Source: Bacillota bacterium (GTDB lineage: Bacteria; Bacillota; Clostridia; Peptostreptococcales; Anaerovoracaceae). Taken from it: 7,869 nt of DNA. Position 1 is the first letter of the stretch; every line of letters begins with the position of its first letter. A program made the position numbers and the translations under genes. The stretch spans positions 1 through 7,869 of the forward strand of contig JAQSXD010000172.1 of NCBI GenBank assembly GCA_029266295.1, written 5' to 3'. Positions 1-7,032 of this stretch are shown here, piece by piece. The notes below the pieces were generated by a model that did not search any database, was not told the DNA's origin, and saw only the letters and a program-made list of their open reading frames with translations.

Positions 1-59
1 CAGACGTCCACCATCTTCAGGAGATTACATCATCTCTGGGCCAGGCAAACTATATCTGA
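1..59 (+). other. Possible 3' end of an upstream gene (frame uncertain)
   Basis: The first 84 bases precede the cofactor-family gene and lack a recognisable promoter, so that gene probably continues an operon from the left. Frame 3 is open from the edge and ends in TGA at 57-59, with C-terminal residues HHLQEITSSLGQANYI. This leaves a 25-base spacer that holds the next gene's GGAGG. Frame 2 is also open and ends in a TGA at 86-88 that overlaps the next ATG. Both arrangements are normal for operons and the piece is too short to choose between them or to assign a product. Confidence 0.25.
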
Positions 60-84
60 ATCATAAAAATGGAGGAAGAATAAA

Positions 85-453
85 ATGAAACTCGCATTAC
101 CTACCCGCCAAAACCAAATTGACAGCCACTTCGGACATTGTGAATATTTTACAGTATTCACAGTGGACGATAGCCGCAAAGAAATTATTGGGCAAGATCT
201 TGTGGGCTCCCCGGAGGGCTGCGGCTGTAAATCGAATATTGCTTCTGTCCTCGCGGAAATGGGCGTCTCGCTCATGCTTGCGGGCAATATGGGTGACGGC
301 GCCGTCAACGTATTGAACAGTGCCGGAATCGAGGTTCTGAGAGGCTGCTCCGGCGATGTCAGAGAAGTTGCTCTGAGCTGGCTCAGCGATACGTTGTCTG
401 ATTCCGGAGAAAGCTGCCATGAACACGAACATGGTCATGAATGTCATCACTAA
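85..453 (+). CDS. Dinitrogenase iron-molybdenum cofactor family protein (NifX/NifB C-terminal-like)
   Basis: This 122-residue protein carries the single NifX/NifB-C fold typical of small accessory proteins (PF02579 family), often found in anaerobes that do not fix nitrogen. What is seen: the family start MKLALPT, the HFGHCEYF motif at residues 15-22 (His15, His18, Cys19), a Gly/Cys turn CGC at 46-48, and the conserved stretch ending LAGNMGDGAVNVLNSAGI at about 65-82. The last 12 residues are a metal-ligand tail with six His and two Cys. Family knowledge points to binding or carrying iron-sulfur or similar metal clusters; a direct role in nitrogenase is not implied, since no nif genes are visible. 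The start is fixed by GGAGGAAG at 71-78, six bases before ATG. It is likely the last gene of a unit entering from the left, ending at the 486-522 terminator. The family call is firm; the substrate is unknown. Confidence 0.9.
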   Translation: MKLALPTRQNQIDSHFGHCEYFTVFTVDDSRKEIIGQDLVGSPEGCGCKSNIASVLAEMGVSLMLAGNMGDGAVNVLNSAGIEVLRGCSGDVREVALSWLSDTLSDSGESCHEHEHGHECHH

Positions 454-485
454 ATTCTGCATGTTACTTTTTTTCTCATAATTTG

Positions 486-522
486 AAAAACTCCATTTTC
501 TTTGAAAGGAAATGGAGTTTTT
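486..522. terminator. Two-way Rho-independent terminator between convergent genes
   Basis: A perfect 13-base inverted repeat, AAAAACTCCATTT at 486-498 and its complement at 510-522, surrounds an 11-base loop. The stem ends in five Ts on either strand, so it can stop transcription of the + strand cofactor-family gene and of the minus-strand pcrA, which converge here. Confidence 0.85.
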
Positions 523-532
523 ATATGGATTA

Positions 533-551
533 CGATCATTCTCCATGATCG
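533..551. repeat. Small GATC-containing hairpin just past the pcrA stop
   Basis: CGATCAT (533-539) and ATGATCG (545-551) form a perfect 7-bp inverted repeat with a 5-base loop. A third related copy, TGATCGT at 560-566, runs into the pcrA stop codon and could pair instead with ACGATCA at 532-538. No T-run follows, so this is not a terminator by itself. It may protect the pcrA mRNA end or be chance. Confidence 0.35.
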
Positions 552-565
552 AAACGCTTGATCGT

Positions 566-2830
566 CTAGATTTTCTTGATAGGCGCCAGATCTCTTGCCA
601 GCTTTTTCACCCCGACAGAATCAAACGCTACGGTGATCGTGCTGCCTTCGATTGAGAGCACCAGCCCTTCTCCGAATTTATTATGGCTGACCTTGTCCCC
701 CTGCGCAATCGCACCGGCACCGCTGCTTCCTTTGCTTGCCGGCGGCGGCGTGGTCTGCGCCTGTTTAATATATTTCAGCTGCTCAAAGGGCCGGAAAATA
801 TTCGTATTGGAATAGCCGTCGTTGCCGCCGCTCTGACTCCAGCCGCCATTTCCTCCGGAACCGGAATAATCGGAAGGCGTGCTCTTCTTTTCATAGATCC
901 CGTCACCCTCTACCAGCTTTTTATTCAGTTCTCTCAAAAACTGAGATTCCTTCGTATACTCTGTCTTACCGTAAAGGGTTCTCACCTCAGCACTGGTGAG
1001 ATACAGCTTCTGCATGGCTCTTGTCATTCCCACATAACAGAGGCGGCGTTCCTCTTCAATGCCGTCCGGTCTGTCAAACGCTCTCCAGCCCGGAAACAAT
1101 CCGTCTTCCATCCCCGGCATGAATACAACGGGAAATTCAAGTCCCTTTGCGCTGTGCATGGTCATCAGTACAACCGCATTTTCTCCCGCATCATGATTAT
1201 CAATTTCCGCCATCAGGGCGATTTTCTCCATGAATTCTGCCAAAGACAGCTGAGGATTATCTTTTTCATAGTCATAAATAACGGATTTGAATTCCAATAA
1301 GTTTTCGATCCGTCCTTCTGCTTCTACGGTATTTTGCGCCTCAAGGCTTTTAATATAACCGGTCTTCACCAGCAAACCATCGTAAATATCGGAAACTTTG
1401 AGGTTGTCCTTTTCCTGGCTGTAGCTGCTTAAAACCGAGATCATTTCTCTGACGCTGTCTGCCCCTTTTGCAGGAAGCCCATCTACGGTCTCATCATCAG
1501 TAAGCGCTTCAAATAAGCTCTCTCCCCTTACGGACGCAAGGGTTCGCAGCTTCTCGAGGGTCTTCTCACCGATGCCCCGCTTCGGTTCGTTGATGATACG
1601 GGTCAAGCTCAGATCATCGGCCGGGTTCTGCACCAGCCGCATATATGCCATGATATCCTTAATTTCCTTGCGGTCATAGTATCTTGTACCGCCAAGGACG
1701 CGGTAAGGCAGCTCTCTGGCTGAAAGCGCTTCTTCAAAGGTTCGGGACTGAGCATTGGTTCTGTAGAGGATGGCGAAATCACTGTATCTCATATCCTTTG
1801 TATGGATATGGTCTATTTCCTGCGCAATATATCTGGCTTCGTCCTTCTCGTTGTCCGCCCTGTAGTACTTGAGTTTTTCTCCCTTTTCCTTATCGGTCCA
1901 CAACTTTTTATGTTTTCTTCCCTTGTTCTTCTCAATAACAGAATGGGCAGCTTCGAGAATATTGCCGTGGGAGCGGTAATTCTGCTCCAGTTTTATTACC
2001 TTTGTATTTTTAAAGTCCTTCTCAAAATCCAAGATGTTTTTGATATCGGCGCCACGCCATTGATAGATACACTGGTCATCGTCGCCTACCACACAGATGT
2101 TGTGATGCGCATCCGCCAGCAGCCGCACAAAGCGGTATTGCATAAAGTTCGTATCCTGATACTCGTCCACCATGATGAAACGAAACTTGTCCTGATAATA
2201 CGCCAGAACTTCATCATCCTTTTCGAAAATCTGCACCGTCCTCAGGATCAAATCGTCAAAGTCCATGGCGTTATTTTTTTTCAGCACGGCTTCATATGCT
2301 GCATACAGTTCATAAATGATTTTACTTTTAAAGTCCATCCCGTTGATCTCAGCGTACTTCTTTGGGCTGACACCCTTTTCCTTGCAGTCGCTGATGATAC
2401 TCAGAACATAGGACGGCGTGTATTTTTTCTCATCCACATTCTGCTCTTTGATGCAGTTTTTAATAACCACCTTCTGATCGGTGGGATCATATACTATAAA
2501 ATCCTTTGTATACCCTAAACGTTCTCCGTATTTACGAAGGATGCGCAGACAAGCAGAGTGGAAGGTCAGAATCCACATATTGATTCCTTCCCCGATCAGC
2601 GACTCCACACGTTCCCGCATCTCTCTTGCAGCCTTATTGGTAAACGTGACGGCAAGAATTTGATAGGGGGCAACGCCTTCTTCTCTGATCAGATAGGCAA
2701 TCCGGTGGGTCATAGTGCTTGTTTTTCCGCTGCCCGCGCCCGCCAGAATCAGCAGCGGCCCTTCTTTATGTACCGCGGCTTCTCTCTGCTGCGGGTTCAG
2801 TTTGTCCAAATAATCCATATGTTTTTTCAT
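566..2830 (-). CDS. pcrA: ATP-dependent 3'-5' DNA helicase PcrA (UvrD/Rep family)
   Basis: This is a superfamily 1A helicase of 754 residues, close to the usual 720-750 of Firmicute PcrA. It unwinds DNA in repair, plasmid replication and clearing of transcription conflicts. All helicase motifs are present: Q motif LNPQQREA (11-18), Walker A AGAGSGKT (30-37), Ia TFTNKAA (62-68), Walker B DEYQD (222-226), III GDDDQCIYQWRGAD (249-262), IV LEQNYRS (281-287), V TMHSAKGLEFPVVF (557-570) and VI CYVGMTRA (598-605). A Gly/Ser-rich linker (about 656-673) leads to a C-terminal Tudor-like module (GDKVSHNKFGEG at 711-722), which in PcrA contacts RNA polymerase. I chose ATG 2830 because translation there begins just before the Q motif, with AGGA ten bases upstream. 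The frame continues upstream to a TTG at 2917, whose purine-rich AAGGGA abuts the codon too closely. No broken motif is seen. Confidence 0.97.
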   Translation of the reverse strand: MKKHMDYLDKLNPQQREAAVHKEGPLLILAGAGSGKTSTMTHRIAYLIREEGVAPYQILAVTFTNKAAREMRERVESLIGEGINMWILTFHSACLRILRKYGERLGYTKDFIVYDPTDQKVVIKNCIKEQNVDEKKYTPSYVLSIISDCKEKGVSPKKYAEINGMDFKSKIIYELYAAYEAVLKKNNAMDFDDLILRTVQIFEKDDEVLAYYQDKFRFIMVDEYQDTNFMQYRFVRLLADAHHNICVVGDDDQCIYQWRGADIKNILDFEKDFKNTKVIKLEQNYRSHGNILEAAHSVIEKNKGRKHKKLWTDKEKGEKLKYYRADNEKDEARYIAQEIDHIHTKDMRYSDFAILYRTNAQSRTFEEALSARELPYRVLGGTRYYDRKEIKDIMAYMRLVQNPADDLSLTRIINEPKRGIGEKTLEKLRTLASVRGESLFEALTDDETVDGLPAKGADSVREMISVLSSYSQEKDNLKVSDIYDGLLVKTGYIKSLEAQNTVEAEGRIENLLEFKSVIYDYEKDNPQLSLAEFMEKIALMAEIDNHDAGENAVVLMTMHSAKGLEFPVVFMPGMEDGLFPGWRAFDRPDGIEEERRLCYVGMTRAMQKLYLTSAEVRTLYGKTEYTKESQFLRELNKKLVEGDGIYEKKSTPSDYSGSGGNGGWSQSGGNDGYSNTNIFRPFEQLKYIKQAQTTPPPASKGSSGAGAIAQGDKVSHNKFGEGLVLSIEGSTITVAFDSVGVKKLARDLAPIKKI

Positions 2831-2935
2831 GAAAGATAGTTCCTGTGATCCTTTCCATTCATTTGCAAAGACTCGAAAAAGCAATCGCACCTCTTCCGCT
2901 TGAAAGAAAGATTCCAATCCCTTCGCCTACATATT

Positions 2936-2964
2936 ATTTTAGCATAAGTCAAGGTCTTTGAGAA
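2936..2964 (-). promoter_or_regulatory. Candidate extended -10 promoter for pcrA
   Basis: On the minus strand a -35-like TTCTCA (2959-2964) and -10 TAAAAT (2936-2941) are 17 bases apart. The -10 is preceded by TGC, giving the extended TGn motif. Transcription would start near 2929, leaving about a 100-base leader. No terminator is visible between the upstream 188-codon gene and pcrA, so read-through from that gene is also possible. Confidence 0.45.
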
Positions 2965-2984
2965 CTGATGTTTTTTACCATGAA

Positions 2985-3551
2985 CTAGTCTGGAATGCCT
3001 AGTATACCCCTTGTCATATATTCTCCGATATCTGTAGCGTTCAGAAGGATTCTTTCATAGATTTCGATTTCTCTTTCAAAATCACCGGTAAGATAAGCTC
3101 TGGCTTCCTGCAGATAGAGCGCGATATCATTATAAAGATACTGCTTCCACAGGGCTTCCTCCCAGTATGGGAACTGTCCCAAGAAGGAGGCAATTTCATC
3201 AGCATTTCGATAGAGCTCCATCGTGAATTGACCGGCAGCATCCTGATCTTCATTGGCGAGCGCTTCGTTAAGCTGCGCCTGTATCACCAGATGCTTTTGA
3301 AAATAACCAAGAAATTCCTGAGCAATACGTTCACCAAAGAATACCCTTAACGTATTGTAGAATTCTATAGGAAGATCATATAGGCGCTTCCTGACCGCCT
3401 GATTCTGGGGAAGATCCAGAAACGTGCTGATCATAAGGGATCTGGTCCAAATTGCGTAACGATTCCATAGCATGATCAGGTTGGTAAGGATATTTAGTTC
3501 TTCAAAAGTATACCTTCTCTCAAGAGGAATCGTATCCTGCAATTTTCTCAT
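2985..3551 (-). CDS. Conserved all-helical protein of unknown function, three-fold repeat
   Basis: A 188-residue soluble protein with no signal peptide or membrane segment. I recognise the style of a conserved Firmicute hypothetical family but cannot name a function. It is predicted almost entirely alpha-helical and seems to be built from three similar helical hairpins at about residues 28-73, 83-127 and 135-183. Each opens with an aromatic residue (WNRYAIWTR, FQKHLVIQA, WKQYLYNDI), with Tyr, His and Tyr at the third residue after it. The second and third units end with the related phrases RNADEIASF and NATDIGEYM. The start at ATG 3551 is supported by AAAGGAG seven bases upstream. The frame extends to ATG 3671, but that extension would translate the rubrerythrin terminator hairpin (giving RPASAGFFAF), so it is rejected. 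It lies between the rubrerythrin terminator and pcrA. Real gene: very likely; role: unknown. Confidence 0.85.
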   Translation of the reverse strand: MRKLQDTIPLERRYTFEELNILTNLIMLWNRYAIWTRSLMISTFLDLPQNQAVRKRLYDLPIEFYNTLRVFFGERIAQEFLGYFQKHLVIQAQLNEALANEDQDAAGQFTMELYRNADEIASFLGQFPYWEEALWKQYLYNDIALYLQEARAYLTGDFEREIEIYERILLNATDIGEYMTRGILGIPD

Positions 3552-3578
3552 CACGACGCTCCTTTCTATCACGGTTTT

Positions 3579-3607
3579 CTTATAACAATAATATATGGTT
3601 CTGAGAC
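3579..3607 (-). promoter_or_regulatory. Candidate extended -10 promoter for the 188-residue protein gene
   Basis: The minus strand carries TATAAG (3579-3584) preceded by TGT, an extended -10 form. A weak -35, GTCTCA (3602-3607), lies 17 bases upstream. The predicted start of transcription near 3572 gives a short leader containing the AAAGGAG ribosome site. The element sits directly after the rubrerythrin terminator, where a new promoter would be expected. Confidence 0.35.
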
Positions 3608-3633
3608 GGAAATGTTCTTCCATCCAAAACGCG

Positions 3634-3659
3634 AAAAAGCCGGCTGATGCCGGCCTTTT
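3634..3659 (-). terminator. Rubrerythrin Rho-independent terminator
   Basis: GCCGGC (3639-3644), TGAT loop and GCCGGC (3649-3654) form a strong GC stem. On the minus strand it is followed by TTTTT (3638-3634) and preceded by AAAAG, which extends the stem to 11 bp with one G-U pair. It lies 40 bases past the rubrerythrin stop. Confidence 0.9.
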
Positions 3660-3698
3660 CTGCTTATTCATTCTATAAGGTACTTAAGGAAACGCTGA

Positions 3699-4235
3699 TT
3701 AATAATTTCTGGCTTTTAGTTCAAAGTAAGCCTTGGGATGATCGCAAACAGGACATTTTTCGTATGCCTTCTGGCTGGTGTAAACATAACCGCAGTTTGC
3801 GCACTTCCATTCAACAACAGCATCCTTTTCGAATACTTTGCCTTCTTCGATATTTTTCTTTAATGCTCTATATCGTTCTTCATGTTCTTTTTCCACTTTT
3901 GCAACGCCTTCCATCTGAGCGGCGATTTCAGGGAAGCCTTCTTCTCTGGCTACTTTCGCCATGTTTGCATACATATCGGTCCATTCGTAGTTTTCGCCTT
4001 GAGCAGCATCCTCAAGATTCTCAGAAGTTGTTCCAATTCCATGTGCAAGCTTGAACCACAATTCAGCGTGCTCTTTTTCATTAGCAGCTGTTTCAGTAAA
4101 GATCGCGGAGATTTGCTCATAGCCCTCTTTCTTTGCCTTGGAAGCATAATAAGTATACTTATTTCTCGCCATTGATTCCCCCGCAAAAGCTGACAGCAGG
4201 TTTTCCAGTGTCTTGGTCCCTTTTAAATCCTTCAT
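3699..4235 (-). CDS. rbr: Rubrerythrin (non-haem diiron peroxidase)
   Basis: This 178-residue cytoplasmic protein reduces hydrogen peroxide in anaerobes, taking electrons from rubredoxin or an NADH-linked reductase. An N-terminal ferritin-like four-helix domain (about 1-135) carries the diiron ligands: Glu20 in FAGES, Glu53 and His56 in ANEKEH, Glu84 in YEWTD, and Glu115 with His118 in VEKEH. A C-terminal rubredoxin-like domain has Cys145, Cys148, Cys161 and Cys164 (CANC and CPVC) to bind one iron. Compared from memory with Desulfovibrio vulgaris rubrerythrin (191 residues), the loop before YEWTD is shorter, and the position equal to its Glu97 is Asp87. Both may be normal for this subgroup. 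The start is supported by GGAGG at 4246-4250, ten bases from ATG. It is followed by its own terminator and preceded by a 215-base gap, so it is probably a single-gene unit, expected to respond to oxidative stress. Confidence 0.97.
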   Translation of the reverse strand: MKDLKGTKTLENLLSAFAGESMARNKYTYYASKAKKEGYEQISAIFTETAANEKEHAELWFKLAHGIGTTSENLEDAAQGENYEWTDMYANMAKVAREEGFPEIAAQMEGVAKVEKEHEERYRALKKNIEEGKVFEKDAVVEWKCANCGYVYTSQKAYEKCPVCDHPKAYFELKARNY

Positions 4236-4350
4236 TCTTTCTTTACCTCCATGTTCTAAAATTATAACTGCCGAGACTGCAGGTACCGAAAGATGCCTGT
4301 CCTTCGTTGCCAGAAAACGCAGCCTCAGATCTTTAACTAGACTAATTATA
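4236..4350 (-). promoter_or_regulatory. Rubrerythrin promoter candidate and structured leader
   Basis: A perfect -10 TATAAT lies on the minus strand at 4345-4350, though with only a poor -35 (GTTTTA at 4368-4373). It would give a leader of about 100 bases. In that RNA, GAGGCUGC (4326-4319) can pair with GCAGUCUC (4280-4273) over 8 bp with one G-U pair, closing a 38-base interior with more GC-rich segments. A second TATAAT (4261-4266) lies immediately after this stem and just before the ribosome site, so a shorter transcript is also possible. I found no clear PerR box and match no known riboswitch class. Confidence 0.3.
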
Positions 4351-4450
4351 CCTTATTTCGTTAAGGTTAAAACATAGTATCAACGTTTTTTACCAGATTG
4401 ATCCACATCATAGGGATTATCCTGCAATCCACGTAATGCCTCATATTATT

Positions 4451-5374
4451 TTACAGTGCTTCCCCGTTAAGTTTTTGTCGAAGCTTGTCCATTGACATTT
4501 GATTATTTACTGCGGATTTGGCCTCCATCGCAATTGATGCCGCTGCCATGCCTAGTCTAGCAGTCTTTCCGATTCCAAATCCTTTTAAGATTCCGTGGAT
4601 CACCGCTGCCGAGAATGCATCTCCGGCTCCCGTGGCACTGATCATTTCGATCGGTTCAGGCCGCATCAGTCCCGTATCCTTATCGTCCATATAGAATACG
4701 CCACCGGCACCCAGTGTGATAAAAACTCTCTGAACGCCCTGGCTGATAAACCAGCGTGCTGCCTCTTTCAGATCCTGCTCACTTAAGATGCTCAGACCGG
4801 AGATCGTTTCCGCTTCCATCCGGTTGGGTTTCACCGTATGAAACCTGCCGATCACCCCTCTGGCACGCTCTGCTTTGGCGACGGATACAGGATCCAGAAA
4901 AATCGGAATATCCTTTAGCTTTCTTGTGGCATATTCAAGCGTATCTTCTGTCAGATTGGTATCAATGCCGACTACCTTTGACATTTTTAAAGGTTCCAAT
5001 GCTTCTTCCAGAAAGTCTATCGAAATTCTCTCCAAAACATCCATATTGCACATTGCCAGCTCCATATCCCCCACAAGGTTCAGAATAGACATATAGACCG
5101 CGGTGTTTTCTTCCGGAAGGAGACGAACATGCTCCACCCCCACGCCCAGATCTTGAAGCTCTCTGACTGCGCCTCTCCCCGGCAGATCATCTCCTGCTAC
5201 AGAGATAAAGTTCACCTTGGTGCCCAGTCTTGCAAGGTTTTCGACGATGTTTCTGCCCACTCCTCCATAGGAGATGGCGATTTTACCCGGGTTGGAATCT
5301 CCATAAATCAGACGGTTATGTGGATGCCCTTCAATATCCGCTGTGATTCCTCCGATAATACTTACTTCACTCAT
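4451..5374 (-). CDS. psuK: PfkB-family pseudouridine kinase (PsuK/YeiC-like)
   Basis: This 307-residue ribokinase-family sugar kinase most resembles Escherichia coli YeiC/PsuK, which phosphorylates pseudouridine to its 5'-phosphate before glycosidase PsuG cleaves it to uracil and ribose 5-phosphate. The evidence is the PsuK-like N-terminus with GDSNPGKI (25-32) and GGVGRN (37-42), PEENTAVYMSILN (87-99), FLDPVS (159-164), HTVKPNRMEAET (179-190), and the catalytic anion-hole motif TGAGDAF (248-254) with base Asp252. Length is normal. The ATG overlaps the TGA of the upstream nucleoside kinase (ATGA, 5371-5374), with GGAGG twelve bases upstream inside that gene, so translation is coupled. No psuG gene is visible. 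Another nucleoside or sugar substrate is possible; PfkB membership is certain, and the PsuK assignment rests on motif likeness. Confidence 0.85.
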   Translation of the reverse strand: MSEVSIIGGITADIEGHPHNRLIYGDSNPGKIAISYGGVGRNIVENLARLGTKVNFISVAGDDLPGRGAVRELQDLGVGVEHVRLLPEENTAVYMSILNLVGDMELAMCNMDVLERISIDFLEEALEPLKMSKVVGIDTNLTEDTLEYATRKLKDIPIFLDPVSVAKAERARGVIGRFHTVKPNRMEAETISGLSILSEQDLKEAARWFISQGVQRVFITLGAGGVFYMDDKDTGLMRPEPIEMISATGAGDAFSAAVIHGILKGFGIGKTARLGMAAASIAMEAKSAVNNQMSMDKLRQKLNGEAL

Positions 5375-7032
5375 ACAAAAATACTGCCTCCAATGAATTC
5401 TCTTATAATTGAATTGTTAACGATGATGGAATCTTCCTCAATCGTTTTAAAGAACTGCAGGAATTTCAACATTCTCACTGCTTCGCTGTACTCCGGTTCC
5501 TCCCGCGTAATGTTCTTCAGAAGCGGTTCCGCATACTTTTTCAGCACTGCAAGCTCATAAACATGCACCGAGTTGAAGAACACATCCGCTTCTCCGTTAA
5601 ATGGGAAAATATTTTTATCTTCGCCCTTTCGAACCTTGGGCCAGGCATTAATCGTGTTCTGAGCAGAATGACCCCGAAATTGATAATCCCTTACCATTCG
5701 CCTTAGCATTCTGGCATCCGTAGTCGGAATACGGTTATGCTCGTCGATGTTCAACGACGTCAGCGGGCTGATATAAATCTTAAATTTTTCTTCATCTGAA
5801 ATTCCATTCGTCAGCTGTTTATTCAAACCATGAATTCCTTCTATAATAATGGGTTGGCCTTTCTTTGCCCTGGTAATTCTCTTGCCGAAAATTTTGGTAC
5901 CATGCATAAAATCAAACGTCGGAATATCTACCTCATTCCCCAAAAGCAAAGCGTTCATATCCCTATTAAAAAGATCCAGATCGAGCGCTGTGATATCCTC
6001 GAAATTCGGTTCGCCATGCTCATCATGAGGCGTCTGGGTCCTCTCCACAAAATAATCGTCGGTACCAAGATACAGCGGTTCCTGACCGTTTACTCTTAGC
6101 TGTATGGTAAGTCTCCTTGCGAAGGTGGTCTTTCCCGAAGAAGACGGTCCAGAAATCAAAACGATTCTTTTGTTCTGTTTGGTGATCATATCTGCGATCT
6201 GCGCAATTTTCTTTTCATGCAGTGCTTCCGAAATCTGAATGATTTCTCTGTACTCACCGCTGTCAATCTTTTCGTTCAGATCGCCTACATAAGCAATCCC
6301 CATGAGACGGTCCCATTTTTTGGTCTCGCCGAAGACCTTATAAAGAAGTATCTCGTCTTTAAATTCAGGAATCCGTCCGGGATCTGAAGGATGGGGAAAG
6401 CGCAGCAATACGCCTCTTCTGTATTTTCTCAGTTCAAAATGGCTGACGTATCTCGCCGAGGGAACCATCTGTCCGTAGAAAAAGTTTCGAAACCCGCCAA
6501 TCGAATAGAATGGCAGCAGGTCCACATCGGAACGCTGCAGCATCCTTGCCTTTTCATTATGACCTGCCTCAAGAAGAACCTTCATCGCATCTTCCCGCAT
6601 CATGATCTCCTTTTCAAAAGGAGCATCATCCTTCACAAGCTGCTGCATTCTCTGTTCAATGGTGTTGACATCTTTTATTGTCAGTGGGCGCTGCATTTTT
6701 ATTTCAGTATATAACCCTTTGTTGAGGGAGTTGTCAATTTCAACAGGAACCTTCCCCAGAATGTCTTGGATCGCTTTCAAATAAAGAAGCGAAAGACTTC
6801 TCTGATAAATCAAATTTGCTGCCTGATCCCTCATATCCAGAAATTCAATGCTGCAGCTATTTTCAATCCGTTTGGTCAGCTCGCTGATTTTGTTATCAAC
6901 CTTTGCGGCTAGTACCGTATATGGCAGATCCTGATATTCTGAGATCAGCTGTTCAATGGTTGTCCCCTTTTCCACCATTCTTTCAAAAGGCAGCTCACGC
7001 GGTCCTGTTTTTAATTGAATGATCATATCCAT
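5371..7032 (-). CDS. Nucleoside (uridine) kinase with N-terminal TGS and ThrRS-like domains
   Basis: This 553-residue fusion protein is of a type common in Clostridia. Residues 1-64 form a TGS domain (AAKVDNKISEL at about 42-52). Residues 65-235 resemble the second additional (editing) domain of threonyl-tRNA synthetase (TIEQRMQQLVKDD at about 124-136, VPSARYVSHFELRK at 190-203). Residues 285-553 are a P-loop uridine kinase/phosphoribulokinase domain with Walker A GPSSSGKT (295-302), TDDYF (324-328) and IIEGIHGLN (396-404). The expected reaction is ATP-dependent phosphorylation of uridine or a related nucleoside. The synthetase metal-binding motifs are lost: HxxxH is DxxxN (69, 73) and CxxxH is FxxxM (185, 189), so tRNA editing is unlikely. 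ATG 7032 is chosen because AGGAGAGG lies just upstream and the TGS domain begins at once; an in-frame ATG at 7083 has no ribosome site. It is translationally coupled to psuK. Confidence 0.92.
   Translation of the reverse strand: MDMIIQLKTGPRELPFERMVEKGTTIEQLISEYQDLPYTVLAAKVDNKISELTKRIENSCSIEFLDMRDQAANLIYQRSLSLLYLKAIQDILGKVPVEIDNSLNKGLYTEIKMQRPLTIKDVNTIEQRMQQLVKDDAPFEKEIMMREDAMKVLLEAGHNEKARMLQRSDVDLLPFYSIGGFRNFFYGQMVPSARYVSHFELRKYRRGVLLRFPHPSDPGRIPEFKDEILLYKVFGETKKWDRLMGIAYVGDLNEKIDSGEYREIIQISEALHEKKIAQIADMITKQNKRIVLISGPSSSGKTTFARRLTIQLRVNGQEPLYLGTDDYFVERTQTPHDEHGEPNFEDITALDLDLFNRDMNALLLGNEVDIPTFDFMHGTKIFGKRITRAKKGQPIIIEGIHGLNKQLTNGISDEEKFKIYISPLTSLNIDEHNRIPTTDARMLRRMVRDYQFRGHSAQNTINAWPKVRKGEDKNIFPFNGEADVFFNSVHVYELAVLKKYAEPLLKNITREEPEYSEAVRMLKFLQFFKTIEEDSIIVNNSIIREFIGGSIFV

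Noticed and set aside
97..546. A 149-codon minus-strand frame across the NifX-like gene
   Set aside because: It runs through the two-way terminator and is antisense to a recognisable gene with a good ribosome site.
683..1300. A 205-codon + strand open frame opposite the pcrA C-terminal region
   Set aside because: It is fully antisense to conserved PcrA motifs V and VI and resembles no known protein.
1802..2518. A 238-codon open frame on the + strand opposite pcrA
   Set aside because: It is antisense to a helicase with intact motifs, has no ribosome site, and its hydrophobic product is a typical shadow of reverse-strand codons.
2831..2917. A 29-residue extension of PcrA from TTG 2917
   Set aside because: The purine run abuts the TTG with no spacing, and family members begin just before the Q motif, which fits ATG 2830.
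3552..3671. A 40-residue N-terminal extension of the 188-residue protein starting at ATG 3671
   Set aside because: It would translate straight through the rubrerythrin terminator hairpin and lacks a ribosome site, whereas ATG 3551 has AAAGGAG at good spacing.
4261..4350. A PerR-type operator at the rubrerythrin promoter
   Set aside because: Only half-sites resembling TTATAAT were found; the second half does not match the palindrome.
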